Shown: positions 33,260 to 42,043, counted from the first letter of the stretch. The stretch: DNA of 64,000 nt from PALSA-505 sp963702235 (GCA_963702235.1 CAVPBZ010000029.1:1-64000), one strand, 5' to 3'. The notes: a model not told the origin generated them from the letters alone. A program made the numbers and translations.

Positions 33260-33993
33260 CCCAGGACCGGTCCGCCGGGCCGCCGCCGTGGCTGGCTGAG
33301 CTGGCCGCGGCGATGGCCGGCATGCAGGTGCCGCCGCTGCTGCGGCCGCCTGCCGGGCAGGGCAGGCGATCGGCCATCCTGGTGCTGTTCGGTCACGGTG
33401 CGCCCGGGCCGGCCGGAGCCGGCCTGCTGGCCGGCGCTGGCGCTGACGATGACCCGGATCTGCTGCTCATCCAGCGCCGGCCGGGGCTGCGCAGGCACGG
33501 CGGGCAGCCCGCCTTCCCCGGCGGCGCGATCGAGCCCGGGGACGCCGGCCCGGTCGAGGCGGCGCTGCGGGAAGCGGCCGAGGAGGTGGGCCTGGACCCG
33601 GCCGGGGTGGACGTGGTCGGAACCGCGCCCGAGCTGTTCATCTCCCGCAGCGGCTTCCGGGTCATTCCGGTGCTCGGCTGGTGGCGTCGGCCGGTCGCGG
33701 TCGGGCCCGCGGACCCGGCCGAGGTCGCCGCGACGGCCCGGATCCGGATCTCCGAGTTCACCGACCGGGCGAACCGGCTCACCGTCCGGCATCCCGCCGG
33801 CGTCAGCGGCCCCGCGTTCCGGGTCGGCGGGATGCTGGTGTGGGGCTTTACCGCAGGCCTGATCGACGTGCTGCTCACGCTCGGCGGCTGGGAGCGGCCG
33901 TGGGACACCGGCAGGGTCGAGGATCTGCCCGCCGAGGCGCTCGCGGCCGCGGTTCCGGACGACCTGCCGAACCGCCAGGCCCACCGGGCATAG
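33256..33993 (+). CDS. NUDIX hydrolase, coenzyme A pyrophosphatase type
   Basis: 245 residues. UPF0035/CoA signature LLIQRRPGLRRHGGQPAFPGG (about 73-93) flows into the NUDIX box GGAIEPGDAGPVEAALREAAEEVGLD (about 93-118; REAAEE supplies the metal-binding glutamates). The C-terminus carries VWGFTAGLIDVLL. Members cleave CoA or acyl-CoA at the pyrophosphate bond. GTG start inside the nth stop (GTGA). An N-terminal extension of about 50 residues, not shared with short bacterial CoAases, is typical of actinobacterial homologues. The longer frame starting at 33091 is a different-frame artefact. Confidence 0.88.
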   Translation: MTQDRSAGPPPWLAELAAAMAGMQVPPLLRPPAGQGRRSAILVLFGHGAPGPAGAGLLAGAGADDDPDLLLIQRRPGLRRHGGQPAFPGGAIEPGDAGPVEAALREAAEEVGLDPAGVDVVGTAPELFISRSGFRVIPVLGWWRRPVAVGPADPAEVAATARIRISEFTDRANRLTVRHPAGVSGPAFRVGGMLVWGFTAGLIDVLLTLGGWERPWDTGRVEDLPAEALAAAVPDDLPNRQAHRA

Positions 33994-34011
33994 CCATATA
34001 CGGTTGACGAC

Positions 34012-35205
34012 GTGTCGGGTGACCTGCTTGACCTGATCTTGTTCGTGCTTGTCGCTGCCTTCGCCGTCTCCGGTTACCGCCAGGGCTTCATCATCGGCGC
34101 GCTCAGCTTCGCCGGGTTCGTCGTCGGTGCGATCATCGGCACGCTGTTCGCCCCTGCCCTCGCCCGGACGCTGACCAGCCAGCCGGCCCAGCAGGCGCTG
34201 ATCGCGGTCGTGGCGGTATTCCTCGCGGCGATGCTCGGCCAGCTGCTCGCCTCCGCCGTCGGGGCGGCGGTGCGGTCCCGGCTCACCTGGCGCCCGGTGA
34301 CGTACCTGGACGCGGCCGGCGGCGCCGTGGTGAGCATAGTGTCGGTGCTGCTTATCGCCTGGCTGATCGGCTCGGCCGTGGTGAACTCGGGGTTCCCGGC
34401 GGTCACCGGCCAGGTGCGCAACTCGGCGGTGCTGCGGGGCGTGGACGCGGTCATGCCGTCAGCGGCGCAGACCATGTTCTCCGACTTCCGCCGGCTGCTC
34501 GCCAGCGGCCCGTACCCGCAGGTGTTCGGCGGGCTCGGCGCCGAGGCCCCGCTGACGGTCGGCGCGCCGCAGGACAAGTACCTGCGGTACCCGGCGGTTC
34601 GGCGCGACCAGGCCAGCATCGTCAAGGTCATCGGCACCGCCTCCAGCTGCCTGCGCCAGATCGAGGGGTCGGGCTTCGTCATCTCGCCGGGTCATGTGCT
34701 GACGAACGCGCACGTGGTCGCCGGCGTGAACCAGGGACCCGACGTGTTCACGGCGAACGGGAACGAATTTCACGCCCGGGTGGTGCTGTTCGACCCCCGG
34801 GGAGACATCGCGGTGCTCTCCGTCCCCGGGCTGCACGCACGGCCGCTGCACTTCGCCGGCCCGGCCGGGACCGGCACCAACGCGGTGGTGGCCGGATACC
34901 CGCTCAACCACGCGTTCACCACCGTGGCCGCCAGGGTCGGCGGGGTGCAGAAGGCGACCGCGCCGGACATCTACCAGGCCGGCGAAGTGACCCGCCAGAT
35001 CTACGCGATCCGGGCCCTGATCCAGCCGGGCAACTCGGGCGGCCCGCTGATCGACCCGCACAGCGGGTCGGTGTTCGGGGTCGTGTTCGCGGCGGCGGTC
35101 GGGGTGAAGGACGTCGGCTACGCGCTGACCGCGGTCGAGGTTGCGGGTGACGCGCAGGCGGGCGAGCACGCCACCGGGAACGTCTCGACCCAGGGCTGCG
35201 CCTGA
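34012..35205 (+). CDS. marP: MarP-like periplasmic serine protease (CvpA membrane domain + S1C protease)
   Basis: 397 residues. Four hydrophobic segments at about 4-20, 24-48, 63-85 and 100-125 form the CvpA/MarP membrane domain. The trypsin-like domain follows with H234 (VLTNAHVVAG), D265 (DPRGDIAVLS) and S342 (IQPGNSGGPLID). Cys213 and Cys396 sit where Mycobacterium tuberculosis MarP forms the disulfide that holds the protease active. In mycobacteria MarP keeps cytoplasmic pH in acid by acting on a peptidoglycan hydrolase. GTG 34012, 18 bases after the NUDIX stop. Substrate in this organism is inferred, not shown. Confidence 0.88.
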   Translation: MSGDLLDLILFVLVAAFAVSGYRQGFIIGALSFAGFVVGAIIGTLFAPALARTLTSQPAQQALIAVVAVFLAAMLGQLLASAVGAAVRSRLTWRPVTYLDAAGGAVVSIVSVLLIAWLIGSAVVNSGFPAVTGQVRNSAVLRGVDAVMPSAAQTMFSDFRRLLASGPYPQVFGGLGAEAPLTVGAPQDKYLRYPAVRRDQASIVKVIGTASSCLRQIEGSGFVISPGHVLTNAHVVAGVNQGPDVFTANGNEFHARVVLFDPRGDIAVLSVPGLHARPLHFAGPAGTGTNAVVAGYPLNHAFTTVAARVGGVQKATAPDIYQAGEVTRQIYAIRALIQPGNSGGPLIDPHSGSVFGVVFAAAVGVKDVGYALTAVEVAGDAQAGEHATGNVSTQGCA

Positions 35206-35243
35206 TCCGGGCGGTGCCTGATCCCGGGGCGGTGCCTGACCGG

Positions 35244-35756
35244 CTAACGGCCGGCCGCGCGCAGCCGGGGCCGCAGGTCGGCTGCCGTCACGCCGCCCAG
35301 CCCGTCCCGCTCTATCCTGGCGGCCAGCTCGCCCGCCGCCCGGGTGACCGCGGGTACGTCGATACCGTGCGGGCTGCCGCCCGCCTCCCCGCTGCCCGGC
35401 AGGTAGCCGTCCAGGCGCTCGGCGGCCCGCCGCAGCAGCGCTACCGCGCCGCGTGCGTTGCCGCGCTGGGCGTGCGTCAGGCCGACGGCCACCTGGGCCA
35501 GTCCCTGCCACAGGTCCCGCTCGGCCGCCGGCGCCGACTTCCAGGACGCCTCGAGCACCTCGTGCGCCTGGAAGGGACGACCGGAGTCCAGCAGGTCCTG
35601 CGCCAGCGTGAGAGCCTCTCGCGGCGCGAGCGAGAGGTCGTCGGGCACCGGGACCTGGCCCGTCTCGCCGCGCGGCAGCGGGCGGCCGAGCTCGTCACGC
35701 GCCCGCGCGTTCCGCGGCCGGCCCGCCTCATCCCGGTCCCGGCCGGCCGGCGTCAT
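35244..35756 (-). CDS. DUF309 protein
   Basis: 170 residues. DUF309 core: LTLAQDLLDSGRPFQAHEVLEASWKSAPAAERDLWQGLAQVAVGLTHAQRGNARGA holds the conserved HEvLE and WqGLiQ signature, i.e. the all-helical domain of the TTHA0068 type (function unknown). The ATG at 35756 overlaps the upstream hydrolase stop by 4 bases, so the genes are coupled. About 50 N-terminal residues are charged and disordered. Ends head-to-head (convergent) with marP 38 bases away. Confidence 0.83.
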   Translation of the reverse strand: MTPAGRDRDEAGRPRNARARDELGRPLPRGETGQVPVPDDLSLAPREALTLAQDLLDSGRPFQAHEVLEASWKSAPAAERDLWQGLAQVAVGLTHAQRGNARGAVALLRRAAERLDGYLPGSGEAGGSPHGIDVPAVTRAAGELAARIERDGLGGVTAADLRPRLRAAGR

Positions 35757-36676
35757 CGCTCCGGCTCGGCGTCGGCCAGCCAGCCGCGAAGCTCGGCGTC
35801 GAACCGGTCCGGCCGCTCCTCGTGCGGGAAATGACCGACCCCTTCGATCAGGTGCCAGCGGTAGGGCGCCTCGACGTGCCGGCTGGAGCCCCGGGCGCTG
35901 CGCGGCAGCACGCACGTATCCAGCGCCCCGTGCAGCTGCAGCGTGGGTGCCTGGATCGGCACCCGCATGTGACGCGCGTACCGCAGCCCGTCCGGGCGCA
36001 GCCGGGACCGCACGAACCAGCGGTGATACTCCAGCGCCGAGTGCGCGACCGACGGCGCCATCATCGCCAGCCGGTAGGTGCGCTCGGTCGCGGGGTCCGG
36101 CCAGCCAGGCCCCGACCAGTCCCGGAGCATGCGGCCGACCCTTCGCGCCTTGCCCTCGGTCAGGCGCCGTTCGGGAAGCCTGGGCAGCTGGAAACCGAGC
36201 GCGTAACCACTGCGCTTACCCTGGCCCAGCGGGTCGGTGAGCACCGCCGAGCGCAGCCGCAGCGGATGCGGCGCGGAGACGATCGCCAGCCGCCGCAACC
36301 GCTTGGGGAAGTACGCACCGAGCGTCCACGCGACCAGGCCGCCCCAGTCATGCCCCACCACGACGGCATTGGCCTCACCCAGCGCCCGGATCAGGCCGCT
36401 CGCGTCGGACGCGGCCGTTACCAGGTCATAGCCGCGCGGCGGCTTGTCACTGCCGCCGTACCCGCGCAGGTCGGCGGCGACCGCGCGGAAGCCGGCCTCC
36501 GCCAGCGAGGTCAGCTGGTTGCGCCAGGTCCACCAGAACTCAGGGAATCCGTGCAGCAGCAGCACCAGCGGTCCCTCGCCGGCCTCCGCGACGTGAAAGC
36601 GGGTGCCGTTCGCGCTCACCGACCGGTGCGACCAGGGCCCTGCGATATGCGTGTCCAGCTCACCGGACGCATTCAT
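35753..36676 (-). CDS. Epoxide-hydrolase-like alpha/beta hydrolase
   Basis: 307 residues. HGFPEFWWTWRNQL (oxyanion loop HGxP), nucleophile elbow VVVGHDWGGLVAW (Asp nucleophile, about 107), cap region including YHRWFVRSRL, and final His in IEGVGHFPHEERP. HGFPE-WWxWR and an Asp nucleophile are typical of epoxide hydrolases and haloalkane dehalogenase relatives; the tyrosine pair of true epoxide hydrolases was not assigned. ATG 36676 (alternative 36724 is longer). It sits between the holin-like gene and DUF309 in a tight operon. Confidence 0.85.
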   Translation of the reverse strand: MNASGELDTHIAGPWSHRSVSANGTRFHVAEAGEGPLVLLLHGFPEFWWTWRNQLTSLAEAGFRAVAADLRGYGGSDKPPRGYDLVTAASDASGLIRALGEANAVVVGHDWGGLVAWTLGAYFPKRLRRLAIVSAPHPLRLRSAVLTDPLGQGKRSGYALGFQLPRLPERRLTEGKARRVGRMLRDWSGPGWPDPATERTYRLAMMAPSVAHSALEYHRWFVRSRLRPDGLRYARHMRVPIQAPTLQLHGALDTCVLPRSARGSSRHVEAPYRWHLIEGVGHFPHEERPDRFDAELRGWLADAEPER

Positions 36677-36680
36677 GGAC

Positions 36681-37127
36681 CTATCGTGCCTCGACCGCGG
36701 GTACCGCGGCCGGCTCTTCGTCACGGTGCATGAGGGCCAGATCCTCCTGGACCGTCTTGCGCGTCCGCTTCAGGCCGCTCAGCTTGCGCATCTTGAGCAG
36801 GGCGATGCCGGCGGCAGCGCCGATCACCAGCACCCCCACGCCGGCCACGATCAGGAACGAAGCCCAGCTCCAGATGCCCAGCGTCTGCAGTCCGTAGGCG
36901 AGCGCGAAGCACAGCAGGACCAGGACGAGGCAGCCGGTGAAGGCGCCGACCGCGAGCAGCGCCCCGGCCAGGCCCAGCCGCTTGACGTCGGCCTTGAGCT
37001 CCAGCTTGGCCAAGTCGATCTCCCACTTCACCAGCTTGGAGAGATCCTTGACGGCCAGCGACACGAGGTCGCCGAGCGACTGCTCTGCCGCGCCATCCGG
37101 CGATCGCGCGGATTCGGTCTGGACCAT
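36681..37127 (-). CDS. Phage-holin-like (DUF1469/holin-X) membrane protein
   Basis: 148 residues. Amphipathic N-terminal helix SLGDLVSLAVKDLSKLVKWE, IDLAKLELKADVKRL, then two transmembrane helices (LAGALLAVGAFTGCLVLVLL and ASFLIVAGVGVLVIGAAAGI) and a charged tail. This is the holin-X/DUF1469 family, often downstream of division/envelope genes, not a proven holin. ATG 37127 with GGAGAA upstream. First gene of an operon with the hydrolase (4-base gap) and DUF309. Probably affects the membrane or cell division. Confidence 0.85.
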   Translation of the reverse strand: MVQTESARSPDGAAEQSLGDLVSLAVKDLSKLVKWEIDLAKLELKADVKRLGLAGALLAVGAFTGCLVLVLLCFALAYGLQTLGIWSWASFLIVAGVGVLVIGAAAGIALLKMRKLSGLKRTRKTVQEDLALMHRDEEPAAVPAVEAR

Positions 37128-37336
37128 CGCGTGTTCTCCGATCGTGTGCCCTCGTGACCAGGCCCGCGGCCGTTGCGGCCGTCGCCGGCGACGGCCGGCG
37201 GTGCAGCCAGCTGCCTGGCGGTCCCCCGTCCGTGCGGAAGGGTGACACCACCCGTACCACATTCGGGGCCAGGTATTCCAGGATGCGGGCACCTGGTGAG
37301 AATGTGGCCCGCTGATTAGCACGGCGCATAGCGAAC

Positions 37337-37357
37337 GGCGCCCCTGGCCGGGGCGCC
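37337..37357. terminator. GC hairpin, bidirectional terminator candidate
   Basis: GGCGCCCC pairs with GGGGCGCC over TGGCC. No U-tract on either strand. Confidence 0.45.
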
Positions 37358-37510
37358 GCCGCTTACCACGTCACGCCGGGTTACCAAGCGTGCACCTTAT
37401 CTCTGTCGGGCAGGCGGTCCATTCGCGCGCCCGCGGGCGCGCACCCTTCTGACCTGGCCTACCTCGACACGCCTCCCGCGGCTGGTCGCGCGTGGGTGCC
37501 CGGCTGCCGT

Positions 37511-37533
37511 GCACGGACATCATGGGTCCGTGC
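37511..37533 (+). terminator. Hairpin with T-rich tail on the plus strand
   Basis: GCACGGAC pairs with GTCCGTGC (loop about 7), followed by TTCCTTTCT on the plus strand. This is a plausible plus-strand intrinsic terminator, although no plus-strand gene lies directly upstream. It also lies 38 bases beyond the HAD-IB stop on the minus strand. Confidence 0.4.
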
Positions 37534-37570
37534 TTCCTTTCTACGTCGAATCCGCGGGCTTGAAAAGACC

Positions 37571-38326
37571 TCAGCGTGACCGATTTGCAATGTCGGTCGG
37601 CTCGCGCTGCCACATGCCCCTTAGCGGGTGATTCGTGGCTCTGGTGAACTCCAGGACCGGCCAGCCGAGCTGCCGCGCGATCCGGCGCAGGGTCCGGTCC
37701 GGGTTCACCGCGTGCGGATGACCGACGGTCTTGAGCAGCGGCAGGTCGGTCGCCGAGTCGCTGTAGGCGTAGCAGTCCTGCAGCCGGTAGCCGCGCTCGG
37801 CGGCGAGCTCGCGGATCCGGGCGGCCTTGGCCTCGCCGTACGCGTAGAAATCCATCTGCCCGGTGTAGCGGCCGGCGGCCACCTGCATCCGGGTGGCGAT
37901 CACCAGGTCGGCGCCGAGCAGCCGGGCGATCGGGTCCACCACCTCATGCCCGGACGTGCTCACGATGATCACGTCACGGCCCGCGTCGCGGTGCGCGCCG
38001 ATCAGGGCCCGCGCCTCCGCGTACACGAACGGCAGGATGAGCTGGTCGAGGTGGCGCGCGACGATCTCCCTCACCCGGTCCACCGGCCAGTCGCGGCAGA
38101 GGCCGGTCACCCACTCCCTGACCCGCTCCATCTGACCGTGATTCGCCCCCGCGACCCGGTACACCAGGTGACCGGCCACGCTGCGCAGCGCATCAGCCCG
38201 GCTGATGAGCCCATACTGGTAAAAGGGGCGGCCGAACGCCAGCGTGCTGGACTTGGAGATGACCGTCTTGTCCAGGTCGAAGAATGCCGCGACAGCCGGA
38301 GCCGGACGGTAGGAGGGTGCTTCCAC
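37571..38326 (-). CDS. HAD-IB family phosphatase
   Basis: 251 residues. Motif I FFDLDKTVISKSSTLAF (DxDKT variant), motif II VIIVSTSGHEVV (S/T), motif III Lys in YGEAKAARI, motif IV YAYSDSATDLPLLKTVG. HAD-IB proteins such as SerB, CicA and mycobacterial Rv0505c-like phosphatases share this pattern (DLDKTV, SDSxxDLPLL). Substrate may be phosphoserine, a lysophosphatidic or glycerol phosphate. GTG 38326; also a separate serB is present at 45490, so this is a different paralogue. Confidence 0.85.
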   Translation of the reverse strand: MEAPSYRPAPAVAAFFDLDKTVISKSSTLAFGRPFYQYGLISRADALRSVAGHLVYRVAGANHGQMERVREWVTGLCRDWPVDRVREIVARHLDQLILPFVYAEARALIGAHRDAGRDVIIVSTSGHEVVDPIARLLGADLVIATRMQVAAGRYTGQMDFYAYGEAKAARIRELAAERGYRLQDCYAYSDSATDLPLLKTVGHPHAVNPDRTLRRIARQLGWPVLEFTRATNHPLRGMWQREPTDIANRSR

Positions 38327-38633
38327 GTTGACTCAGCATAGGGCGTGCAGATTACGAGCACTGAAGCACCGCGTGACTGGGTAGTAACACTCATGCAGCG
38401 CACGTACGCTGTTATGGGTAGCGGCACCGGCTCTACCCCCCCAGAGCCGGACCGTGTGGCGGCCCCCGCTCTCCCCCCCGGCGGGGGTCGCCATACCCTC
38501 AGCTCTGCGCGACCCCTGTGCTGGCGCACCGGGGTCGCTGCGCATTTATCCCGGGGGGACGACCCCCTGGAACCCCCGGGCCGGCTTCGCCGGCAAAACC
38601 TCGCGCCGGGACACGCACGTCCGGCTGCGCCGG
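38327..38633. other. Intergenic region between helicase end and HAD-IB start
   Basis: G/C homopolymer-rich. Contains CCGGCTTCGCCGG near 38580 and several C-run/G-run palindromes that could end helicase transcription (minus strand). The HAD-IB promoter should be within 38330-38420. No gene is recognised. Confidence 0.5.
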
Positions 38634-41078
38634 CTACAACTCCTCGCCGGGGGGCTGGGCACCTGCTAGGAGGGTGTCGAGCAGGGTGATGGCGCCGGGC
38701 TTGGACAGGGGCTCGTTGCCGTTGCCGCACTTCGGCGACTGGATGCAGGAGGGACAGCCGGCCTCGCAGGCGCAGGACTCGATCGCCTGGGCGGTGGCCC
38801 GCAGCCACTCCCGCGCGGCGTAGAAGCCGCGCTCGGCGAAGCCCGCGCCGCCGTGGTGCCCGTCGTAGACGAAAACCGTGAGCCGGCCTGTCCCGGGATT
38901 CAGCTCGAACGAGACGCCGCCGATGTCCCACCGGTCACAGCTCGCGACCAGCGGCAGCAGCGCGATCGAGGCATGCTCGGCGGCGTGCGCCGCGCCGGGC
39001 AAATCCACGCCCTGCGCGGCCAGCGCCGCTCGCTGGGCGGGGGAGATCGTCCACCACACGGCCCTGGTCAGCAGCGTCCGCACCGGCAGGTCCAGCGCTT
39101 CCTCGCCGATCGCCAGCCCGGTGTCCAGGCGGCGCTGCACGAACGAGGTCACCTGCCTGCGCACCCGCACGTCGCCGAAATGGATGGTCGCCTCGCCCCA
39201 GGCCGCCCCCAGCAGCTCGCCCGCCACCTGGATCCCGGTCACCTCCCGGGCCGAGGTCGAGTAGCCCGGCTCGGCCTCGTCCACCAGCGCTACCTCGTCC
39301 GCCAGGTCGAGCCTTCGCACCAGGTAGGTCTGCGCCTGGTGCTGGTAGACCGCGCCGGTGTGCGCGAGGACATGCGCGGACGGCTCGTCCACGGTGCCGA
39401 CCAGCCGTCCGGTCGTGGCCTCCACGATCTGCACCGGCGGCCCGCCGGAGCCGCGCAGGCCGGTGCGGGTCAGCACCCGGCCGCGGGCGGACAGGTACCA
39501 GCCCGCGCCGCGGCGGCGCAGCAGCCCGCGCTCGCAGAGCTCAGCGGCGACCTCGGCGGACCTGGCGCCGAACAGGCCGAGGTCGGTCGCGGTGAGCGGC
39601 AGCTCGCCCGCCGCGGCGCACAGGTGCGGGGCCAGCACGTACGGGTTGTCGGGGTCGAGCACGGTGCTCTCCACCGGGCGGCCGAACACCGCCTCCGGGT
39701 GGTGCACCAGGTAGGTGTCCAGCGGGTCGGCCCGGGCGATGAGCACGGCGAGGGCATCCCGGCCGGTCCGGCCCGCCCGGCCGGCCTGCTGCCACAGCGA
39801 GGCGCGGGTGCCCGGCCAGCCGGCGATGAGCACAGCGTCCAGGCCGCTGATGTTGACGCCGAGCTCGAGCGCGGTGGTGGCCGCCACGCCGGCCAGGCGG
39901 CCGGACCTGAGCTGTTCCTCGAGCATCCGGCGGTCCTCGGGCAGGTAACCCGACCGGTACGCCGCCACCCGCGCCGCCTGCTCCGGCGCGTCACCCTCCG
40001 CCAGCGCCCGCCGCGCGCCCATGGCGACCGCCTCGGCCGCCCGCCGGGACCGCACGAACGCGACCGTGGTCATGTTCTCCGTGACCAGATCCGACAGCAG
40101 CCGTGAGGCCTCCGCGGTGGCGGTCCGCCGCAGCCGCGCGCCTGCCTCGCCGCGCAGCGCGGTGAGCGGCGGTTCCCACAGGGCGAAGGTGACGGGCCCG
40201 CGCGGCGACGCGTCGGCGTCCACCTCCTCGGCGCCGAGCCCGGTGAGCAGGGCCGCGCACCGGGCCGGCTCGGCGACGGTGGCCGAGGCGAGGATGAACA
40301 CCGGGCCTGCGGCCAGCGGCCCGTCCCGCCTGCCCCGGCGGGCGCGCTCGCGGACGGCACGGCCTTCGGCGTAGTAGGCCGCGATCCGGCGGAGCCTGCG
40401 CAGCACCTGGGCCACGTGCGAGCCGAACACGCCCCGGTAGCCGTGGCACTCGTCCACGATGACGTACCGCAGCCTGGACAGGAACCGGGCCCAGCGGGCG
40501 TGCCCGGGCAGCAGCGCGAGGTGCAGCGTGTCCGGCGTCGTCACCAGGTAGGAGGCATGTGCCCTGGCCCAGCTGCGGCCGGCGGCCGGGGTGTCCCCGT
40601 CCAGGACCGCGGCCCGCACCCCGTGCAGCCGCAGCGAGCGGATCGCGCGGAGCTGGTCGGCGGCCAGGGCCTTGGTCGGCGTGAGGTAGAGCGCGGTCCC
40701 GCCCTCGAGCACCGAGGTCAGCGCGGGCATGAGGTAGCCGAGTGACTTGCCGGACGCGGCCGGCGTGGAGATGATCACGTTGCGGCCGGCCCTGGCGTGA
40801 TCCGCCGCTGCCGCCTGGTGAGCCCAGGGCGCGCTGATTCCGCTATCGGCGAATCCCAGCCGGAGCTCGGCCGGGATCCAGCCGGGCCAGGGGACCGCCC
40901 GGCCCGGTCGGCCGGGAATGCGCTCGACGTGCGTGACGCGCCCGTCGAAGGTGCCTCCTGCCAGGATCCGCGTGGTTGCGGTGCTGCCGCTGGCGGGCGC
41001 GGGAACGCAGCCAGCGGCGGCCTCCGGACGTGGCCGGCCCGCTGGCTCCTCGGCGATGATGGGGGTAGCGAGGGACAT
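38634..41078 (-). CDS. DEAD/DEAH-box helicase with DUF1998 zinc region (MrfA/Hrq1-type)
   Basis: 814 residues. Superfamily-2 helicase: Q-like/motif I IISTPAASGKSLGYLMPAL, motif Ib LYLTPTKALAADQLR, motif II RYVIVDECHGYRGVF (DECH), motif III ILASATVAEP, motif V VAATTALELGVNISGLDAVL, and motif VI QQAGRAGRTGRDALAV. The C-terminal DUF1998 segment has a four-Cys zinc cluster CEAGCPSCIQSPKC. MrfA in Bacillus repairs mitomycin-type DNA damage; Hrq1 is the eukaryotic homologue. It lies upstream of bldG but in opposite orientation, as in Streptomyces. ATG 41078, no ribosome site visible. Confidence 0.9.
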   Translation of the reverse strand: MSLATPIIAEEPAGRPRPEAAAGCVPAPASGSTATTRILAGGTFDGRVTHVERIPGRPGRAVPWPGWIPAELRLGFADSGISAPWAHQAAAADHARAGRNVIISTPAASGKSLGYLMPALTSVLEGGTALYLTPTKALAADQLRAIRSLRLHGVRAAVLDGDTPAAGRSWARAHASYLVTTPDTLHLALLPGHARWARFLSRLRYVIVDECHGYRGVFGSHVAQVLRRLRRIAAYYAEGRAVRERARRGRRDGPLAAGPVFILASATVAEPARCAALLTGLGAEEVDADASPRGPVTFALWEPPLTALRGEAGARLRRTATAEASRLLSDLVTENMTTVAFVRSRRAAEAVAMGARRALAEGDAPEQAARVAAYRSGYLPEDRRMLEEQLRSGRLAGVAATTALELGVNISGLDAVLIAGWPGTRASLWQQAGRAGRTGRDALAVLIARADPLDTYLVHHPEAVFGRPVESTVLDPDNPYVLAPHLCAAAGELPLTATDLGLFGARSAEVAAELCERGLLRRRGAGWYLSARGRVLTRTGLRGSGGPPVQIVEATTGRLVGTVDEPSAHVLAHTGAVYQHQAQTYLVRRLDLADEVALVDEAEPGYSTSAREVTGIQVAGELLGAAWGEATIHFGDVRVRRQVTSFVQRRLDTGLAIGEEALDLPVRTLLTRAVWWTISPAQRAALAAQGVDLPGAAHAAEHASIALLPLVASCDRWDIGGVSFELNPGTGRLTVFVYDGHHGGAGFAERGFYAAREWLRATAQAIESCACEAGCPSCIQSPKCGNGNEPLSKPGAITLLDTLLAGAQPPGEEL

Positions 41079-41242
41079 CGAATTTCAGTCTGCCATGCCG
41101 GGCAAAGGGTGCCCGGCTGCACGGATTCGTGTAAGCATGACATCGGAGCGTGGTTGAATGCCGACGGGATAAGCTCACTCCCCGGGTGCCGGGGGGATAC
41201 CCCGCTCGGTTTGATCAGACGGCTGCATGGCGTGGAGGATTT
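41079..41242. promoter_or_regulatory. Divergent promoter region helicase / bldG
   Basis: Shared 164-base region. Plus-strand candidates include GGGATAAG near 41166 and GTGTAAGC near 41130; bldG has more than one promoter in Streptomyces. Elements are not confirmed. Confidence 0.4.
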
Positions 41243-41593
41243 GTGGATCTGAAGCTGGATGACCACATGAAGGACGGGATCAGGGTCGTCAACGTAGAGG
41301 GCGAGATTGATGTTTACACCGCGCCCAGGCTGCGTGAGCTTCTGATCGAACTGGTGAACAAGGGCGACTACCAGCTCGTGGTGAACATGGAGAAGGTGGA
41401 ATTCCTCGACTCCACCGGCCTTGGCGTGCTGGTTGGCGGGCTCAAGCGGGTCCGGGCGCACGACGGTTCGCTGGATTTGGTCTGCCGGCAGGAGCGGATC
41501 CTCAAGATCTTCCGTATCACCGGCCTGACCAAGGTCTTCGGCATCCACGACACAGTCGAGGAAGCCATCAAGGCCAGGAAGTCTGAGAAATAA
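41243..41593 (+). CDS. bldG: Anti-sigma-factor antagonist BldG (STAS domain)
   Basis: 116 residues. STAS fold: GIRVVNVEGEIDVYTAPRLR, then FLDSTGLGVLVGGLKRVRAH with the conserved Ser (DST, about residue 55) whose phosphorylation switches the protein, and RQERILKIFRITGLTKVFGI. Very close to Streptomyces BldG as I remember it, and the neighbouring genes match. GTG 41243 preceded by GGAGG; longer frames from 41150 are unlikely. BldG controls development and antibiotic production by binding anti-sigma factors. The partner 41615 gene follows 21 bases downstream. Confidence 0.93.
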   Translation: MDLKLDDHMKDGIRVVNVEGEIDVYTAPRLRELLIELVNKGDYQLVVNMEKVEFLDSTGLGVLVGGLKRVRAHDGSLDLVCRQERILKIFRITGLTKVFGIHDTVEEAIKARKSEK

Positions 41594-41614
41594 CGCGAGT
41601 ATCCAGCTGTCCCG

Positions 41615-42043
41615 ATGGCAATGGTGGAAGTTGCATTCACCCCGCTGCCGGCACACGTCCGCACGGCACGGCTTGTGGCCGTCGCCGTCGCGCGCCGGAG
41701 CGGGGTCGCCGAGTCGCTGCTCGACGAGGTCCGGCTGGCGGTCGGTGAGGCCTGCTCGCGCGCGGTGGAAGCGCACCGGCAGCACTGCCCGGCCGAGCCG
41801 GTCAAGATCGAGCTGGCCGACTCCGGGGGCCGTTTCGAGGTCGTGGTCACCGACTCGGCCCCGGCCGAGGCGCCCGCGCCCGCGCGCACCGGGAGCGCCG
41901 CCGCGCCGGCCAACGGCAATGGCGGCCTGCAGGACGGCATCGGGCTGGCCGTGATCGCCGAACTGGCCGACGACGTCAGGATCTCCAGGACTCCCGCGGG
42001 CATCAGCGTTTGCATGAGCTGGCCGTCATCTCGCAAGGAGTAG
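41615..42043 (+). CDS. ApgA-like anti-sigma-factor (degenerate GHKL ATPase fold)
   Basis: 142 residues. Fold order fits RsbW-like proteins, VRLAVGEACSRAVEAHRQHC in the N-box position, VVVTDSAPAEAP in the G1 position, and GIGLAVIAELADDVRISRTP. However the N-box Asn and the G1 glycines are replaced, so ATP binding or kinase activity is doubtful. It sits directly downstream of bldG, the position of apgA in Streptomyces, where the product binds BldG. Alternative starts ATG 41615 and ATG 41621. Probably co-transcribed with bldG. Confidence 0.82.
   Translation: MAMVEVAFTPLPAHVRTARLVAVAVARRSGVAESLLDEVRLAVGEACSRAVEAHRQHCPAEPVKIELADSGGRFEVVVTDSAPAEAPAPARTGSAAAPANGNGGLQDGIGLAVIAELADDVRISRTPAGISVCMSWPSSRKE

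Larger units (their letters stand above)
37128..37570. other. 443-base intergenic region with hairpins
   Basis: No gene recognised. It holds two hairpins listed below and a further GC palindrome GCGCGCCCGCGGGCGCGC near 37425. The holin-like operon promoter (minus strand) should lie in 37130-37250. Confidence 0.5.

Noticed and set aside
38460..38600. Possible small gene in the helicase-HAD intergenic region
   Set aside because: Frames are built from C/G runs, with no start site and no family features.
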